Positions 7,318 to 14,977 of a stretch of 26,494 bases of DNA are shown here, piece after piece (the first letter of the stretch is position 1; every line of letters starts with the position of its first letter). This stretch comes from an uncultured Collinsella sp. (GTDB lineage Bacteria > Actinomycetota > Coriobacteriia > Coriobacteriales > Coriobacteriaceae). The stretch covers positions 1-26,494 of the forward strand of contig UQTN01000014.1 in NCBI GenBank assembly GCA_900543945.1. Reading direction: 5' to 3'. The notes beneath the pieces are model-generated. The model had not been told where the DNA came from. It ran no database searches and worked only from the letters and a program-made list of their open reading frames with translations. Made by a program: the position numbers and the translations under genes.

Positions 7318-7533
7318 TCTCGATCTGTAACATCTAGGACCCGAATTCCCGTCTAACTGTTACAGATCGAGACAAGACGTCTTAGTCCCTGACCTTTGTC
7401 TCAATCTGTAACAGATAGGGACCTTTTGTCCGTCCAGATGTTACAGATTGAGACATTCGAATTCCCCTAAAGAGAAAATCTCGATCTGTAACAGGTAGAA
7501 CCCATTTCCTCGTCTAACTGTTACAGATTGAGA
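7318..7533. repeat. Tandem array of three related hairpins, about 80-bp period
   Basis: Unit 1: arms 7318-7332 and 7358-7372. Unit 2: arms 7397-7413 and 7439-7455. Unit 3: arms 7479-7493 and 7519-7533. All share the arm core ATCTGTAACA and its complement, arms are 15-17 bp, and every loop is exactly 25 bases. Loops are less conserved, but units 1 and 3 share CGTCTAAC before the right arm. Unit 1 has C-G where unit 2 has A-T changes on both arms (CGATC/GATCG against CAATC/GATTG), and unit 3 has the G-T combination, a G-U pair in plus-strand RNA. This points to selection on an RNA hairpin. The array sits between the dxs-like terminator and another terminator at 7543-7595. No protein is encoded. 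Confidence 0.85.
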
Positions 7534-7542
7534 CAAAGCAGC

Positions 7543-7595
7543 GAGACAGGCCACCACATCTGCAAGAACCACCACAAAGGTGCCTGTCTCTTTTT
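7543..7595 (+). terminator. Strong rho-independent terminator closing the hairpin array
   Basis: GAGACAGGC (7543-7551) pairs perfectly with 7582-7590, extended by ACC/GGT across a one-base bulge, and is followed by five T residues (7591-7595). It has no gene directly upstream other than the hairpin array, so it may end a non-coding transcript, and it insulates the amino-acid ABC operon promoter downstream. Confidence 0.85.
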
Positions 7596-7644
7596 GGTAG
7601 GCACAATAACCCATAAGGTAAGTATGTTTCTGAGTTATTTCGTG

Positions 7645-7674
7645 TTGACCCATCTGAGCGGGATAGGGTATAAC
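7645..7674 (+). promoter_or_regulatory. Sigma70-type promoter of the amino-acid ABC operon
   Basis: TTGACC at 7645-7650 and TATAAC at 7669-7674 are separated by 18 bases, close to the consensus housekeeping promoter. The start codon of the binding-protein gene is 44 bases downstream of the -10 box, with AAAGGTG as ribosome site. Confidence 0.75.
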
Positions 7675-7717
7675 TCTACTCAACCGCTAGGGATTTTATT
7701 GAGAAAGGTGTTCTACC

Positions 7718-8710
7718 ATGAGCAAGAACCTCTCCCAGCAGGTCGTTCTCGACCGCCGCGGCTTCGTTGCCGCCAGCTTCGCAACCGTCGCCGGCCTTGG
7801 TCTTGCCGGCTGCTCTGACACCAGCGCCGAGGCCGACAAGGGCTCCGCCGCCTCCTCCAAGAGCTCCGAGGATACCGAGGCTTCCACCACGCTCGACGCT
7901 AAGGCATTCGACAAGCTCGTCGACAACGGCCCCAAGGCCGATGACGACGCCATCGCCGCCAGCGCCTGGGCGACGGCCGTCAAGGACGCCGGCGTCTTTA
8001 AGATCGGTGGCGTTCAGACCTCCACGCTCTTCTCCCTCCTCAACGAGAAGGACGGTCAGACCCGCGGTTTCGACGCCGGCATCGCGCAGCTTCTGTCCAA
8101 CTACATTCTGGGCGAGAACAAGGTCGAGATCACCCAGGTGACCTCGGACACGCGCGAGTCCGTCCTGCAGAACGGCCAGGTCGACGCCGTCTTTGCCACC
8201 TACACCATCACTGACGAGCGTAAGAAGCTCGTCTCCTTTGCCGGTCCCTACTACTACACCCAGCAGGCTATCCTGGTGCTCGCCGATAACGACGACATCA
8301 AGAGCGTCGACGACCTGGCCGACAAGAACGTCGCCGTCCAGTCCGGCTCCAACGGCCCCGCCATTCTGGAGGAGTTCGCCCCCAAGGCCAGCCAGCAAGA
8401 GTTCAAGACCGACGAGGAGGCACGCCAGGCACTCCAACAGGGCCGCGTTGACGCCTACGTCATCGATAACAACATGCAGCAGAGCGCCCTGGTCCGCGAG
8501 CCCGGTAAGTACAAGATTGCCGGCAAGCCCTTCGGCAGCAAGGAGCCCTACGGCATCGGTCTGCCGCTCGATTCCGACGGCGTCGCCTTTGTCAACGACT
8601 TCCTTAAGAAGATCGAGGACGACGGCACCTGGACCGAGCTGTGGCAGATCTGCATCGGCGACCGTACGGGCGACACCAATGTTCCCGAGCTGCCCGAGAT
8701 CGGCGCCTAA
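7718..8710 (+). CDS. Amino-acid ABC transporter substrate-binding lipoprotein (family 3, glutamate type)
   Basis: The protein has 330 residues. The N-terminus carries a twin-arginine-like DRRGF (residues 12-16), a hydrophobic stretch, and a lipobox LAGC with Cys32, so it should be a lipid-anchored exported receptor, possibly Tat-routed. A Ser/Glu/Asp-rich linker (about 34-60) leads to a two-lobed family 3 binding fold: IGGVQTSTLFSLL, then GFDAGIAQLLS, VDAVFATYTITDERKKLVSFAGPYYYTQQAILV, and YGIGLP. This layout matches receptors for glutamate, glutamine or similar polar amino acids. The acidic gene order receptor-permease-permease-ATPase resembles actinobacterial gluBCD plus gluA. It is the first gene of the operon with its own promoter; a hairpin after it should raise its dose over the membrane subunits. 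Exact ligand is inferred. Confidence 0.9.
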   Translation: MSKNLSQQVVLDRRGFVAASFATVAGLGLAGCSDTSAEADKGSAASSKSSEDTEASTTLDAKAFDKLVDNGPKADDDAIAASAWATAVKDAGVFKIGGVQTSTLFSLLNEKDGQTRGFDAGIAQLLSNYILGENKVEITQVTSDTRESVLQNGQVDAVFATYTITDERKKLVSFAGPYYYTQQAILVLADNDDIKSVDDLADKNVAVQSGSNGPAILEEFAPKASQQEFKTDEEARQALQQGRVDAYVIDNNMQQSALVREPGKYKIAGKPFGSKEPYGIGLPLDSDGVAFVNDFLKKIEDDGTWTELWQICIGDRTGDTNVPELPEIGA

Positions 8711-8798
8711 GCAGCGAGCCTGGTAACGGCCGCAACGAAACCATACGGAAACGCATGATTCGCTTTATTGCGCTAAACTGTTTCATCACTGAGTTGTC

Positions 8799-8827
8799 GG
8801 GGCTTCCGTACACACGGGAGCCCCTTT
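8799..8827 (+). terminator. Intra-operon hairpin after the binding-protein gene
   Basis: An 11-bp stem including one T-G pair (8799-8809 with 8814-8824), a four-base loop ACAC, and three T residues. Such partial terminators or mRNA-protecting hairpins between receptor and permease genes commonly give excess receptor. The first permease starts 21 bases later. Confidence 0.75.
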
Positions 8828-8848
8828 CCTTATCGGCGGGAGGTCCGC

Positions 8849-9508
8849 ATGAGTCTCTCCGAGCTCTGGTCGCTCTATGGCCAGAACTATATCGACGCGC
8901 TGCTAGCAACCTGGGGCATGACGCTTGAGTCGTTTGCCATCGCCATGGTGCTGGCCGTCGCCGTCACCGTGATGCGCGTGTCGCCGCTCAAGCCGCTGCG
9001 CGTCTTTGGCGACCTGTATGTCCAGGTCTTCCGTAACATCCCCGGCATCGCGCTGCTCATTATCGTCGTCTACGCGCTGCCGCCGCTCAAGGTCGTCCTG
9101 CCCTACCGCACCTGCGTCATCGTTGCCACAGTGCTCTTGGGTTCTGCCTTTGGCTCCGAGAACTTTATGAGCGGCATCAACACCGTCGGTGTCGGCCAGG
9201 TGGAAGCCGCCCGCTCGCTGGGCATGAGCTTCAGCCGTATCCTCGCCAAGATCGTGATTCCGCAGGCGCTGCGCTCGAGCGTGCTGCCCATGACCAACCT
9301 CTTTATCGCCGTCATGCTCACCACCGCGCTCGGCAGTCAGGTGCCGCTGAAACCGCAGGAGCTCACCGGCGTGGTGAGCTACATCAACACGCGCTCGCTC
9401 GGCGGCGTCGCCGCGTTCTTTATCTCGGCGCTCGGCTACCTGGGCACGGCCTTTGTGGTGAGCCACATTGGCAACTATATCGATAAGAAGGTGAGGATCC
9501 TCCGATGA
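8849..9508 (+). CDS. Amino-acid ABC transporter permease, HisMQ family (GluC-like)
   Basis: The protein has 219 residues and about five membrane segments. The EAA-type cytoplasmic loop that contacts the ATPase is visible as GQVEAARSLGMSFSRILAKIVIPQALR (about residues 115-141), standard for polar amino-acid permeases of the HisMQ/GluC group. GGGAGG precedes the ATG. The stop overlaps the next start by four bases (ATGA), so the two permeases are translationally coupled and probably form the heterodimeric pore of the importer. Confidence 0.93.
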   Translation: MSLSELWSLYGQNYIDALLATWGMTLESFAIAMVLAVAVTVMRVSPLKPLRVFGDLYVQVFRNIPGIALLIIVVYALPPLKVVLPYRTCVIVATVLLGSAFGSENFMSGINTVGVGQVEAARSLGMSFSRILAKIVIPQALRSSVLPMTNLFIAVMLTTALGSQVPLKPQELTGVVSYINTRSLGGVAAFFISALGYLGTAFVVSHIGNYIDKKVRILR

Positions 9509-10338
9509 GCAAGCACTCCACCTCCGCGCTCACCATGCGCGATGCGCTCTACGAGGCTCCCGGCCCCAAGATGCGCGCCAAGATTCGCGTCGGCACCGCC
9601 ATCTCACTTGTTGCCGTGGCCGCGCTCATCGCTCTGGTACTGCAGCGCTTTTATGTGACCGGTCAGCTTTCAGTCCACTATTGGTATTTCTTTACGCACC
9701 TCACTACCTGGAAGTTCTTACTTGCCGGTTTTGAGGGCACGGTAAAGGTCGCGCTCACCGCTGGCGCCATCGCGCTGGTACTGGGTCTGGCCCTCATGCT
9801 CGGCCGCACCAGCGACATCAAGCCGCTGCAGCTGGTCTGCCGCGTGCTCACCGATTTCTTCCGTGGCGTGCCGAGCCTACTGTTCATCTACTTCTTCTTT
9901 TTGGTGCTGCCCCAGTACAAGATCGCGCTGCCGTCGTTTTGGATGCTCACGCTTCCCGTCGCGCTCGCTGCAGCCGGTGTGCTTGCCGAGATCTTCCGCG
10001 CCGGCGTCAATGCCGTGCCGCGCGGCCAGGTCGAGGCCGCCCAGGCGCTCGGTCTCGCCAAAGCTAAAATCACCTTTAAAATCGTGCTGCCGCAGGCGAT
10101 TCGCTTTATCATTCCGTCGTTGATTTCGCAGCTTGTAGTCGTCGTCAAAGACACCACCGTCGCCTACGTGGTGAGCTACCCCGACCTCATGCAAAACGCC
10201 CGCGTACTCATTACCAACTACGACGCCCTCGTGTCGGTCTATCTGGTGATCGCGGTCATCTACATCCTCATCAACGTTGCAATCAACAAGGCCGCCGTCT
10301 ACGTCTCGCACAAGACCGGCGCGACCATCATTCGCTAA
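9505..10338 (+). CDS. Amino-acid ABC transporter permease, HisMQ family (GluD-like)
   Basis: The protein has 277 residues. A basic cytoplasmic N-terminus of about 30 residues precedes the first membrane segment, followed by a longer insertion before the core, as in GluD of actinobacteria, which is longer than GluC. The coupling loop reads GQVEAAQALGLAKAKITFKIVLPQAIR (about 172-198), and FFRGVPSLLFIYF is the typical family 3 permease stretch. It overlaps the upstream permease by four bases and partners with it in the membrane. The ATPase gene follows after 36 bases. Confidence 0.93.
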   Translation: MSKHSTSALTMRDALYEAPGPKMRAKIRVGTAISLVAVAALIALVLQRFYVTGQLSVHYWYFFTHLTTWKFLLAGFEGTVKVALTAGAIALVLGLALMLGRTSDIKPLQLVCRVLTDFFRGVPSLLFIYFFFLVLPQYKIALPSFWMLTLPVALAAAGVLAEIFRAGVNAVPRGQVEAAQALGLAKAKITFKIVLPQAIRFIIPSLISQLVVVVKDTTVAYVVSYPDLMQNARVLITNYDALVSVYLVIAVIYILINVAINKAAVYVSHKTGATIIR

Positions 10339-10374
10339 CGATTTACCATTTCGAGTCATAAGGAGCCGAGCACC

Positions 10375-11139
10375 ATGGCACAGAGCACTTCTTCCACCGG
10401 CAATCAGCCGCTGATTGAGCTCAAGCACGTCGATAAGCACTATGGCGATCTGCACGTCCTCAACGACATTAATCTCTCGGTCGATCGCGGCGAGGTTGTC
10501 GTCGTGATCGGCCCCTCGGGCTCGGGCAAATCGACCATGTGCCGCACCATCAACCGCTTGGAGACCATCGACTCGGGCGAGATTCTCATCGAGGGCGAGC
10601 CCCTGCCGCAGGAAGGCAAGGATCTTGCCCGCATGCGTGCCGAGCTGGGCATGGTGTTTCAGCAGTTCAACCTGTTCGCGCATATGACCGTGTTGCAGAA
10701 CGTCATGCTGGGACCGGTCGATGTGCTGGGCGTCTCCAAGGACGAGGCCCGCGAGCGCGCCATGGATCTGTTGAGCCGCGTGGGCGTTGCCGAGCAGGCC
10801 GACAAGGTGCCCGCACAGCTCTCGGGCGGCCAACAGCAGCGCGTAGCCATCGCCCGCTCGCTTGCCATGCAGCCCAAGGCCATGCTCTTTGACGAGCCCA
10901 CAAGCGCCCTTGACCCCGAGATGATTAACGAGGTGCTCGAGGTCATGGTCCGCCTGGCCCAGCAGGGCATGACGATGATCGTGATTACGCACGAGATGAA
11001 CTTTGCCCGCCGCGTGGCCGACCGCGTCGTGTTTATGGCCGACGGCCAGATCGTAGAGACCGGCACGCCCGACGAGTTCTTCGACCATCCCCAGACCAAG
11101 CGCGCCCAAGACTTCCTCAACTCCATCAAGGGCCACTAA
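10375..11139 (+). CDS. Amino-acid ABC transporter ATP-binding protein (GluA/GlnQ-like)
   Basis: The protein has 254 residues, the usual size. Walker A is GPSGSGKST at residues 46-54, the Q-loop is VFQQFNLFAHMTV, the signature is LSGGQQQR, Walker B and D-loop read MLFDEPTSALDPE, and the switch histidine lies in VITHEM. These are intact, so it should power the two upstream permeases. The sequence type (FNLFAHMTVLQNV, polar amino-acid group) agrees with glutamate, glutamine or related substrates. AAGGAG lies ten bases before the ATG. It closes the four-gene importer; the gamma-glutamyl hydrolase gene starts 87 bases later with no obvious promoter or terminator between, so it may be co-transcribed. 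Confidence 0.95.
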   Translation: MAQSTSSTGNQPLIELKHVDKHYGDLHVLNDINLSVDRGEVVVVIGPSGSGKSTMCRTINRLETIDSGEILIEGEPLPQEGKDLARMRAELGMVFQQFNLFAHMTVLQNVMLGPVDVLGVSKDEARERAMDLLSRVGVAEQADKVPAQLSGGQQQRVAIARSLAMQPKAMLFDEPTSALDPEMINEVLEVMVRLAQQGMTMIVITHEMNFARRVADRVVFMADGQIVETGTPDEFFDHPQTKRAQDFLNSIKGH

Positions 11140-11226
11140 CCCAATTGCCACGCGGGACACATTCATCTGCAGCGTTTGCCCCGCGCCGCCCTGCGCCATG
11201 TCCACCCGGATTCGAAAGCCACGCCC

Positions 11227-12036
11227 ATGATCGGAACTCGCACTTCATCGTCATACACCCCGCACGTCGACGTCGATCCCGCCGACCGCCCGCTCATCCT
11301 CGTCGCGCCGCGCTGGGAAGAGGCGAAGCCGTTTTTAAGCGAGACGCTCTCCCCCAACGAGGAAATCGCAAGTGTCTTTGTCGATGCCATCCTTGCCGCC
11401 GGCGGCCTGCCGCTGCAGATGTCCATCACCGAGGACATTGAGGTCATCCGTCATTACGTCGATATCGCCGACGGCATCGCCATTCCCGGCGGCCCCGATG
11501 TCAATCCCAAACGTTGGGGCGATGATCGACCCTACGACCCCACCCTCTGTTGCGAGATCCGCGATAGCTTTGAGTTTAAGCTGGTCGGCGAGGTGCTCCG
11601 CGCCAAAAAGCCGCTCTTTACCACCTGCCGCGGCACGCAGTTGCTCAATGTCGCCACTGGCGGCACCCTGTGCATGGACGTGCCGAGCCTGGGCGCTCGC
11701 GAGGGCCGCACGCAGTGGCGCCATACCCACGTGCTCAACGACCCCGTGCATCCCGTCGAGGTCGTGCCGGGCTCGCTGCTGGAGCGCGCGCTTGGCGGGC
11801 ACAGGCTGATCCAGACCAACTCGGCACATCACTGTTGCGTCGACCGTCTGGGTAAGAGCACGCGCTTGGTCGCCAAGGCAACTGACGGCGTTCCCGAGTG
11901 CATCGAGGTCGAAGGCCAGCCATTCTGCTTGGGCGTGCAATGGCATCCCGAGTACACGTGGAAGACGCTCGAGACCGACTTTAACCTGTGGAAGTCGTTT
12001 GTCGAGGCGGCGGCAAAGGTTAAGCAGGCCCGCTAG
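11227..12036 (+). CDS. Peptidase C26 / class I amidotransferase-like gamma-glutamyl hydrolase (PuuD-like)
   Basis: The 269-residue protein has the glutamine-amidotransferase-like hydrolase triad: Cys134 in TTCRGTQLLNV, His240 and Glu242 in GVQWHPE, with the family stretches IPGGPDVNP (86-94) and NSAHHCCVD (198-206). PuuD-type enzymes split gamma-glutamyl bonds, for example gamma-glutamyl-GABA, releasing glutamate. Next to a glutamate-type importer it may supply glutamate from imported or internal gamma-glutamyl compounds; that link is inference. The ATG at 11227 is chosen because the product then starts just before the conserved core; no clear ribosome site is visible, and an in-frame TTG at 11176 would add 17 residues. 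A strong hairpin follows at 12073-12106. Confidence 0.88.
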   Translation: MIGTRTSSSYTPHVDVDPADRPLILVAPRWEEAKPFLSETLSPNEEIASVFVDAILAAGGLPLQMSITEDIEVIRHYVDIADGIAIPGGPDVNPKRWGDDRPYDPTLCCEIRDSFEFKLVGEVLRAKKPLFTTCRGTQLLNVATGGTLCMDVPSLGAREGRTQWRHTHVLNDPVHPVEVVPGSLLERALGGHRLIQTNSAHHCCVDRLGKSTRLVAKATDGVPECIEVEGQPFCLGVQWHPEYTWKTLETDFNLWKSFVEAAAKVKQAR

Positions 12037-12072
12037 TTTACGAACCACACAGGCTAAAGCCTCACATACTAG

Positions 12073-12106
12073 GGGGGGCGGACACCAACTACGGTGCCCG
12101 CCCCCC
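12073..12106. terminator. GC-rich terminator hairpin between convergent genes
   Basis: Nine G/C pairs (12073-12081 with 12098-12106), an A-C mismatch, four more pairs (CACC/GGTG) and a six-base loop. The plus-strand tail is TGTATTTG. It lies between the gamma-glutamyl hydrolase and the convergent ABC-2 operon; it most likely terminates the plus-strand operon. Confidence 0.75.
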
Positions 12107-12146
12107 TGTATTTGATATGCTCGGTATGTTCATCCCTCACAAACAA

Positions 12147-12965
12147 TCAAAGAAATCTCGACCGCAATCGGTCGACGGTAAAGCAGATGGCAAAAACGCT
12201 TGCTACGTTTATGAGGCAGTCAATTAAAATCGAGGTGCATTGACCATCCCCCAACGGGGTCACGCCGCAAATCCACATGAGCATCGAGGACGGAAACGGA
12301 AGCATGGAATTGGCTCCGACCTGTATGTAGAGCGTTACGACATTGACAAGCAACAGCATGCCAATAGGACCGAAGCCGGACCCAAAATAGGAAACAACGA
12401 TCACGCAAGAGACCACATATGCAAGGCAGACGGCACTCGCCAGAAGAAGTCGATAGCAAAACATATTCAGGTTGAAACACTGTTGAGCATCCAAAACGAT
12501 TACACAGTTAAGACAGTACAAAACGACACTTGACAGGATAAACGCGCCCAATAGGGCGAAAGAAGACAGCACCGTTCGCGCAACGATAGCGCACGCCCGC
12601 TTCCCTCCCCGAGCCTCCGACAGCCCCCACGGTTCCTCGACAAAGCCCGAACTGACAAAGCGCGGCACAATACAAGCCGCGATGAACGGAAAGAACAATG
12701 CATGAGCCAACGGGGCTACGTTGAACAGCAGACCGCGAAAAACCTCTGCATTACCAAATAGAAGGACATCCTCCGCCGATAGCAGAAGCGTCGGGTCTGG
12801 GAAAAAGCCCAAGAAACTGTTCTCACGGAGACTACAGAACCACATCGGGAAAGAATTAAGCTGCAATACCACCATGCACGCATAAATTACCGGGATTAAG
12901 GCGTACGTCCATTTACTCACGTGCTTCAATTCTGAATGGAGGAATCTTTTAATCTGACGAGCCAT
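12147..12965 (-). CDS. ABC-2 type membrane protein (second permease of export module)
   Basis: The protein has 272 residues with about six hydrophobic segments and no recognised soluble domain. I do not recognise the exact family; topology and position next to an ABC-2 permease and ATPase suggest an export or bacteriocin-immunity type subunit. The ATG at 12965 is preceded by GGGGGT seven bases away; a GTG at 12983 is possible but has no ribosome site. It overlaps the upstream permease by 17 bases. Base composition is clearly lower in GC than in the flanking operons, and it is rich in Cys for a membrane protein. Confidence 0.75.
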   Translation of the reverse strand: MARQIKRFLHSELKHVSKWTYALIPVIYACMVVLQLNSFPMWFCSLRENSFLGFFPDPTLLLSAEDVLLFGNAEVFRGLLFNVAPLAHALFFPFIAACIVPRFVSSGFVEEPWGLSEARGGKRACAIVARTVLSSFALLGAFILSSVVLYCLNCVIVLDAQQCFNLNMFCYRLLLASAVCLAYVVSCVIVVSYFGSGFGPIGMLLLVNVVTLYIQVGANSMLPFPSSMLMWICGVTPLGDGQCTSILIDCLINVASVFAICFTVDRLRSRFL

Positions 12966-13773
12966 TGAGCACACCCCCAGCACGAAAGCTCACGAGCGCG
13001 TAAATCAATACCGATAAACAGCTGGCTGCCACGCCATAGCCCAGAAGCGCCAGTTGCCCCATATCGCTATACCCAAGGGCACATCCGACTCCAAGGTACG
13101 GCCCAGGAAGGAAGAAGATCCATCGCAAGGATGGTATAGGTGCCTGAAGGAAGGCTCCGTAGAGCGTCAAGCTCATGACAAATCCGATTATTATTGCAGC
13201 CCCGCTCAATACAGCGCTGCCTGTAATCCGATAGATGGTCACCGTCTCCAGCGCAATCGATATCACCAATACGGTGTTGACTATCATTGCAGGCAAAAAT
13301 GCAGCCAGCATGCCATGCGCGTAGCTATGCCCTCCACGTATTATGGCTATTGCAAACAGAAGAAAGCAAAGCGCACTATATGCTGCGCCAATTATTAAAG
13401 CAGACGAAAGCGCATGTGCTAGAACCCCATAAAAGCGGGTAAGACCTCTTGCTGAAGAAATTCGGCATCCCTCTTCATAGCCGCGCTCCTGTAAAAGCGC
13501 CAAACAAACGATGAGCGGAACGAACAGGGATGTACCGGCAAAAGCGCTGCGCGCAAGGGACTCATCAGGCGCAGAAGGATCGATTGCATTCCAGATGAAA
13601 CCAATATCCTCCCCACAAACGCCATAGCCAGAGGCTAGCAACGTTGTTCCGTTTTTTAGAAAGACACCGAAGAGAAGGCCGAACGCCAGCATAAGCGCAA
13701 GACCAAACTTCGCCGGAAACATCCTGTGCAAACGCATCATATCTGCCTTTATGGGATGGATCGCCCGCTTCAT
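12949..13773 (-). CDS. ABC-2 type membrane protein (first permease of export module)
   Basis: The protein has 274 residues and about six hydrophobic segments. A long extracytoplasmic loop lies between segments 1 and 2 (about residues 45-80), followed by the RGYEEGCRISSARGLTRFYGVLAHALS stretch that resembles the cytoplasmic coupling region of ABC-2 permeases, where an RxxG/SR-type motif precedes the segment entering the membrane. It starts inside the ATPase stop codon (ATGA overlap at 13770-13773) and overlaps the next permease, so the three genes form one coupled unit. Substrate unknown. Confidence 0.8.
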   Translation of the reverse strand: MKRAIHPIKADMMRLHRMFPAKFGLALMLAFGLLFGVFLKNGTTLLASGYGVCGEDIGFIWNAIDPSAPDESLARSAFAGTSLFVPLIVCLALLQERGYEEGCRISSARGLTRFYGVLAHALSSALIIGAAYSALCFLLFAIAIIRGGHSYAHGMLAAFLPAMIVNTVLVISIALETVTIYRITGSAVLSGAAIIIGFVMSLTLYGAFLQAPIPSLRWIFFLPGPYLGVGCALGYSDMGQLALLGYGVAASCLSVLIYALVSFRAGGVLNGSSD

Positions 13774-14495
13774 AGCGAGACCGCCTTCATCAAGCGCCTG
13801 TAATACTCTTTTAGGGATGGCGCCTCATCCCTTATGACGTCCATCGATTCCTTTTTCAGCAGTTCGCCGTCATGAAGAAACAGGCAGCATGTTGCAACCG
13901 ATGCCAGCTCATCCAAATCATGGCTAGAGATGAGCATGGTCTTATCCTGTTCTCGATTCAATCGGCCGATAAGGGCCCATATACTCTCGATGCCCAGCGG
14001 GTCCAACCCATTTGCCGGCTCATCGAAAATTAGTACGTCGGTGTCGCCCAACAAAGCCGTAGCTATATCCAGTCGCCGTTTCATTCCCAGAGAAAAACTG
14101 CTCACACTCTTTTTCTCATCGACGTCCAGCCCGACTAGGCCCAAGACGCGAGGAACCTCACGTTTCTCATCGAGCCCCCATTCCGCACATCGGATCCGAA
14201 GATTCTCAGCCGCACTGAGGGATTGGTATGCACCGCTGGAATCTGGCACGTAGCCGACACGCGCCCGCATCAAGCTCAGGTCTTTTTTCGACTTGCCTCC
14301 AAAGAGCTCCACGCTCCCCGACGATGGCTCGCAGAGGCCCAATACGATTTTAATGAGCGTGCTTTTGCCTGCCCCGTTTGCACCAACAAGGGCGCAAAGC
14401 TCAGACTGATCCACCTCGAAGGAAACGTCATGCAACACACGCCGTTTTCCATAGCGCTTCGACACCTTCGATAGCTTTATCGCTGATGCGCTCAT
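13770..14495 (-). CDS. ABC transporter ATPase, BcrA/CcmA-like (ABC-2 export)
   Basis: The protein has 241 residues. Walker A is GANGAGKST at 38-46, the signature is SFSLGMKRR (in place of LSGGQ, as is usual in ABC-2 drug or lantibiotic-immunity ATPases), Walker B reads VLIFDEPANGLDP, and the H-loop is LISSHDLDEL. All catalytic parts are present. The C-terminal 30 residues (LKEYYRRLMK) resemble the short tails of BcrA-type ATPases. The ATG at 14495 has an excellent AAGGAGG site. It drives the two membrane proteins that follow; cargo could be a peptide, lipid or drug. Upstream repeats suggest regulated expression. Confidence 0.92.
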   Translation of the reverse strand: MSASAIKLSKVSKRYGKRRVLHDVSFEVDQSELCALVGANGAGKSTLIKIVLGLCEPSSGSVELFGGKSKKDLSLMRARVGYVPDSSGAYQSLSAAENLRIRCAEWGLDEKREVPRVLGLVGLDVDEKKSVSSFSLGMKRRLDIATALLGDTDVLIFDEPANGLDPLGIESIWALIGRLNREQDKTMLISSHDLDELASVATCCLFLHDGELLKKESMDVIRDEAPSLKEYYRRLMKAVSL

Positions 14496-14570
14496 ATCGT
14501 TCCTCCTTTCTTTTATCGTAGTTACTTGTAGTTATTGTTTTTCGATAACTCGTATTTGTCAAGATAATCT
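14496..14570 (-). promoter_or_regulatory. Promoter region of the ABC-2 operon with direct repeat
   Basis: On the minus strand a TTGACA lies about 60 bases before the start codon, followed 17-18 bases on by an ACAATA/AACAAT stretch as a weak -10. Between this and the ribosome site is a direct repeat TAACTAC-aag-TAACTAC (10-bp period), and CGAGTTATCG is a small near-palindrome in the spacer. The repeat could bind a regulator. Confidence 0.45.
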
Positions 14571-14580
14571 AGAAGAAAGA

Positions 14581-14599
14581 ACCCGTGTTAGACACGGGT
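14581..14599 (-). terminator. Terminator of the DUF2975-XRE operon
   Basis: A perfect 8-bp stem (14581-14588 with 14592-14599) and a three-base loop are followed on the minus strand by a T-rich run (TTCTTTCTTCT). It lies 41 bases after the XRE gene stop codon. Confidence 0.8.
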
Positions 14600-14639
14600 C
14601 CCTTCACGCTGATATTTCGTTTTAGTTGTTCGCCTTAAG

Positions 14640-14969
14640 CTACTCGTCGCTCAAATCGACAGCAAAGACTGATGTCGGAAGCGACGCCTCATTGCCTCCG
14701 CCGTCCCGCATCTGCCTCACAACGTTTTTTGCACGCTCAACAATAAGCTCCTCAAGCTCTTTCTCGCTCACGCGCTGAATAATATCTCCCGGTTGACAAT
14801 CAAGCTCATCACAGATATCGAGGAGCGTCTTTAGGCGAATAGCTTTTATCTTTCCGTTTCTAAGCTTTGAAATATTAGCCGGAGTATGCCCCGTGGCACG
14901 AATCAGATCAGCGCTGGTCTTTCCGGTCTTAAGCAGCTGTGTCTCAAGCTCAATGATGAGATAGCTCAT
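14640..14969 (-). CDS. Small XRE-family (Cro/C1-type) transcriptional regulator
   Basis: The protein has 109 residues. Residues about 19-60 form a Cro/C1 helix-turn-helix (SADLIRATGHTPANISKLRNGKIKAIRL and LLDICDELDCQPGDII), the YozG-like subtype with the closing CQPGDI motif. A charged C-terminal tail of about 40 residues is unusual in length. The ATG at 14969 has a GTAGGAGGA ribosome site. Its stop-to-start distance from the upstream DUF2975 gene is eight bases. DUF2975/XRE gene pairs are a common small membrane-regulator module; the membrane partner probably modulates the regulator. The likely target is its own promoter palindrome at 15559-15592 and perhaps the neighbouring ABC-2 operon. 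Confidence 0.9.
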   Translation of the reverse strand: MSYLIIELETQLLKTGKTSADLIRATGHTPANISKLRNGKIKAIRLKTLLDICDELDCQPGDIIQRVSEKELEELIVERAKNVVRQMRDGGGNEASLPTSVFAVDLSDE

Positions 14970-14977
14970 GCTTCCTC

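Noticed and set aside
7318..7533. CRISPR array
   Set aside because: The repeated units alternate in orientation (left and right arms of hairpins) and only three occur; spacers are not of uniform kind and no cas genes are near.
7318..7717. Riboswitch or T-box controlling the amino-acid ABC operon
   Set aside because: A consensus-like promoter at 7645-7674 lies downstream of the last terminator, so the hairpins are not in the leader of the ABC transcript; no T-box or glutamine riboswitch signature is visible.
9877..11205. 442-residue minus-strand open frame across the permease and ATPase genes
   Set aside because: It spans several clear plus-strand ABC genes and shows no domain; typical third-position GC effect.
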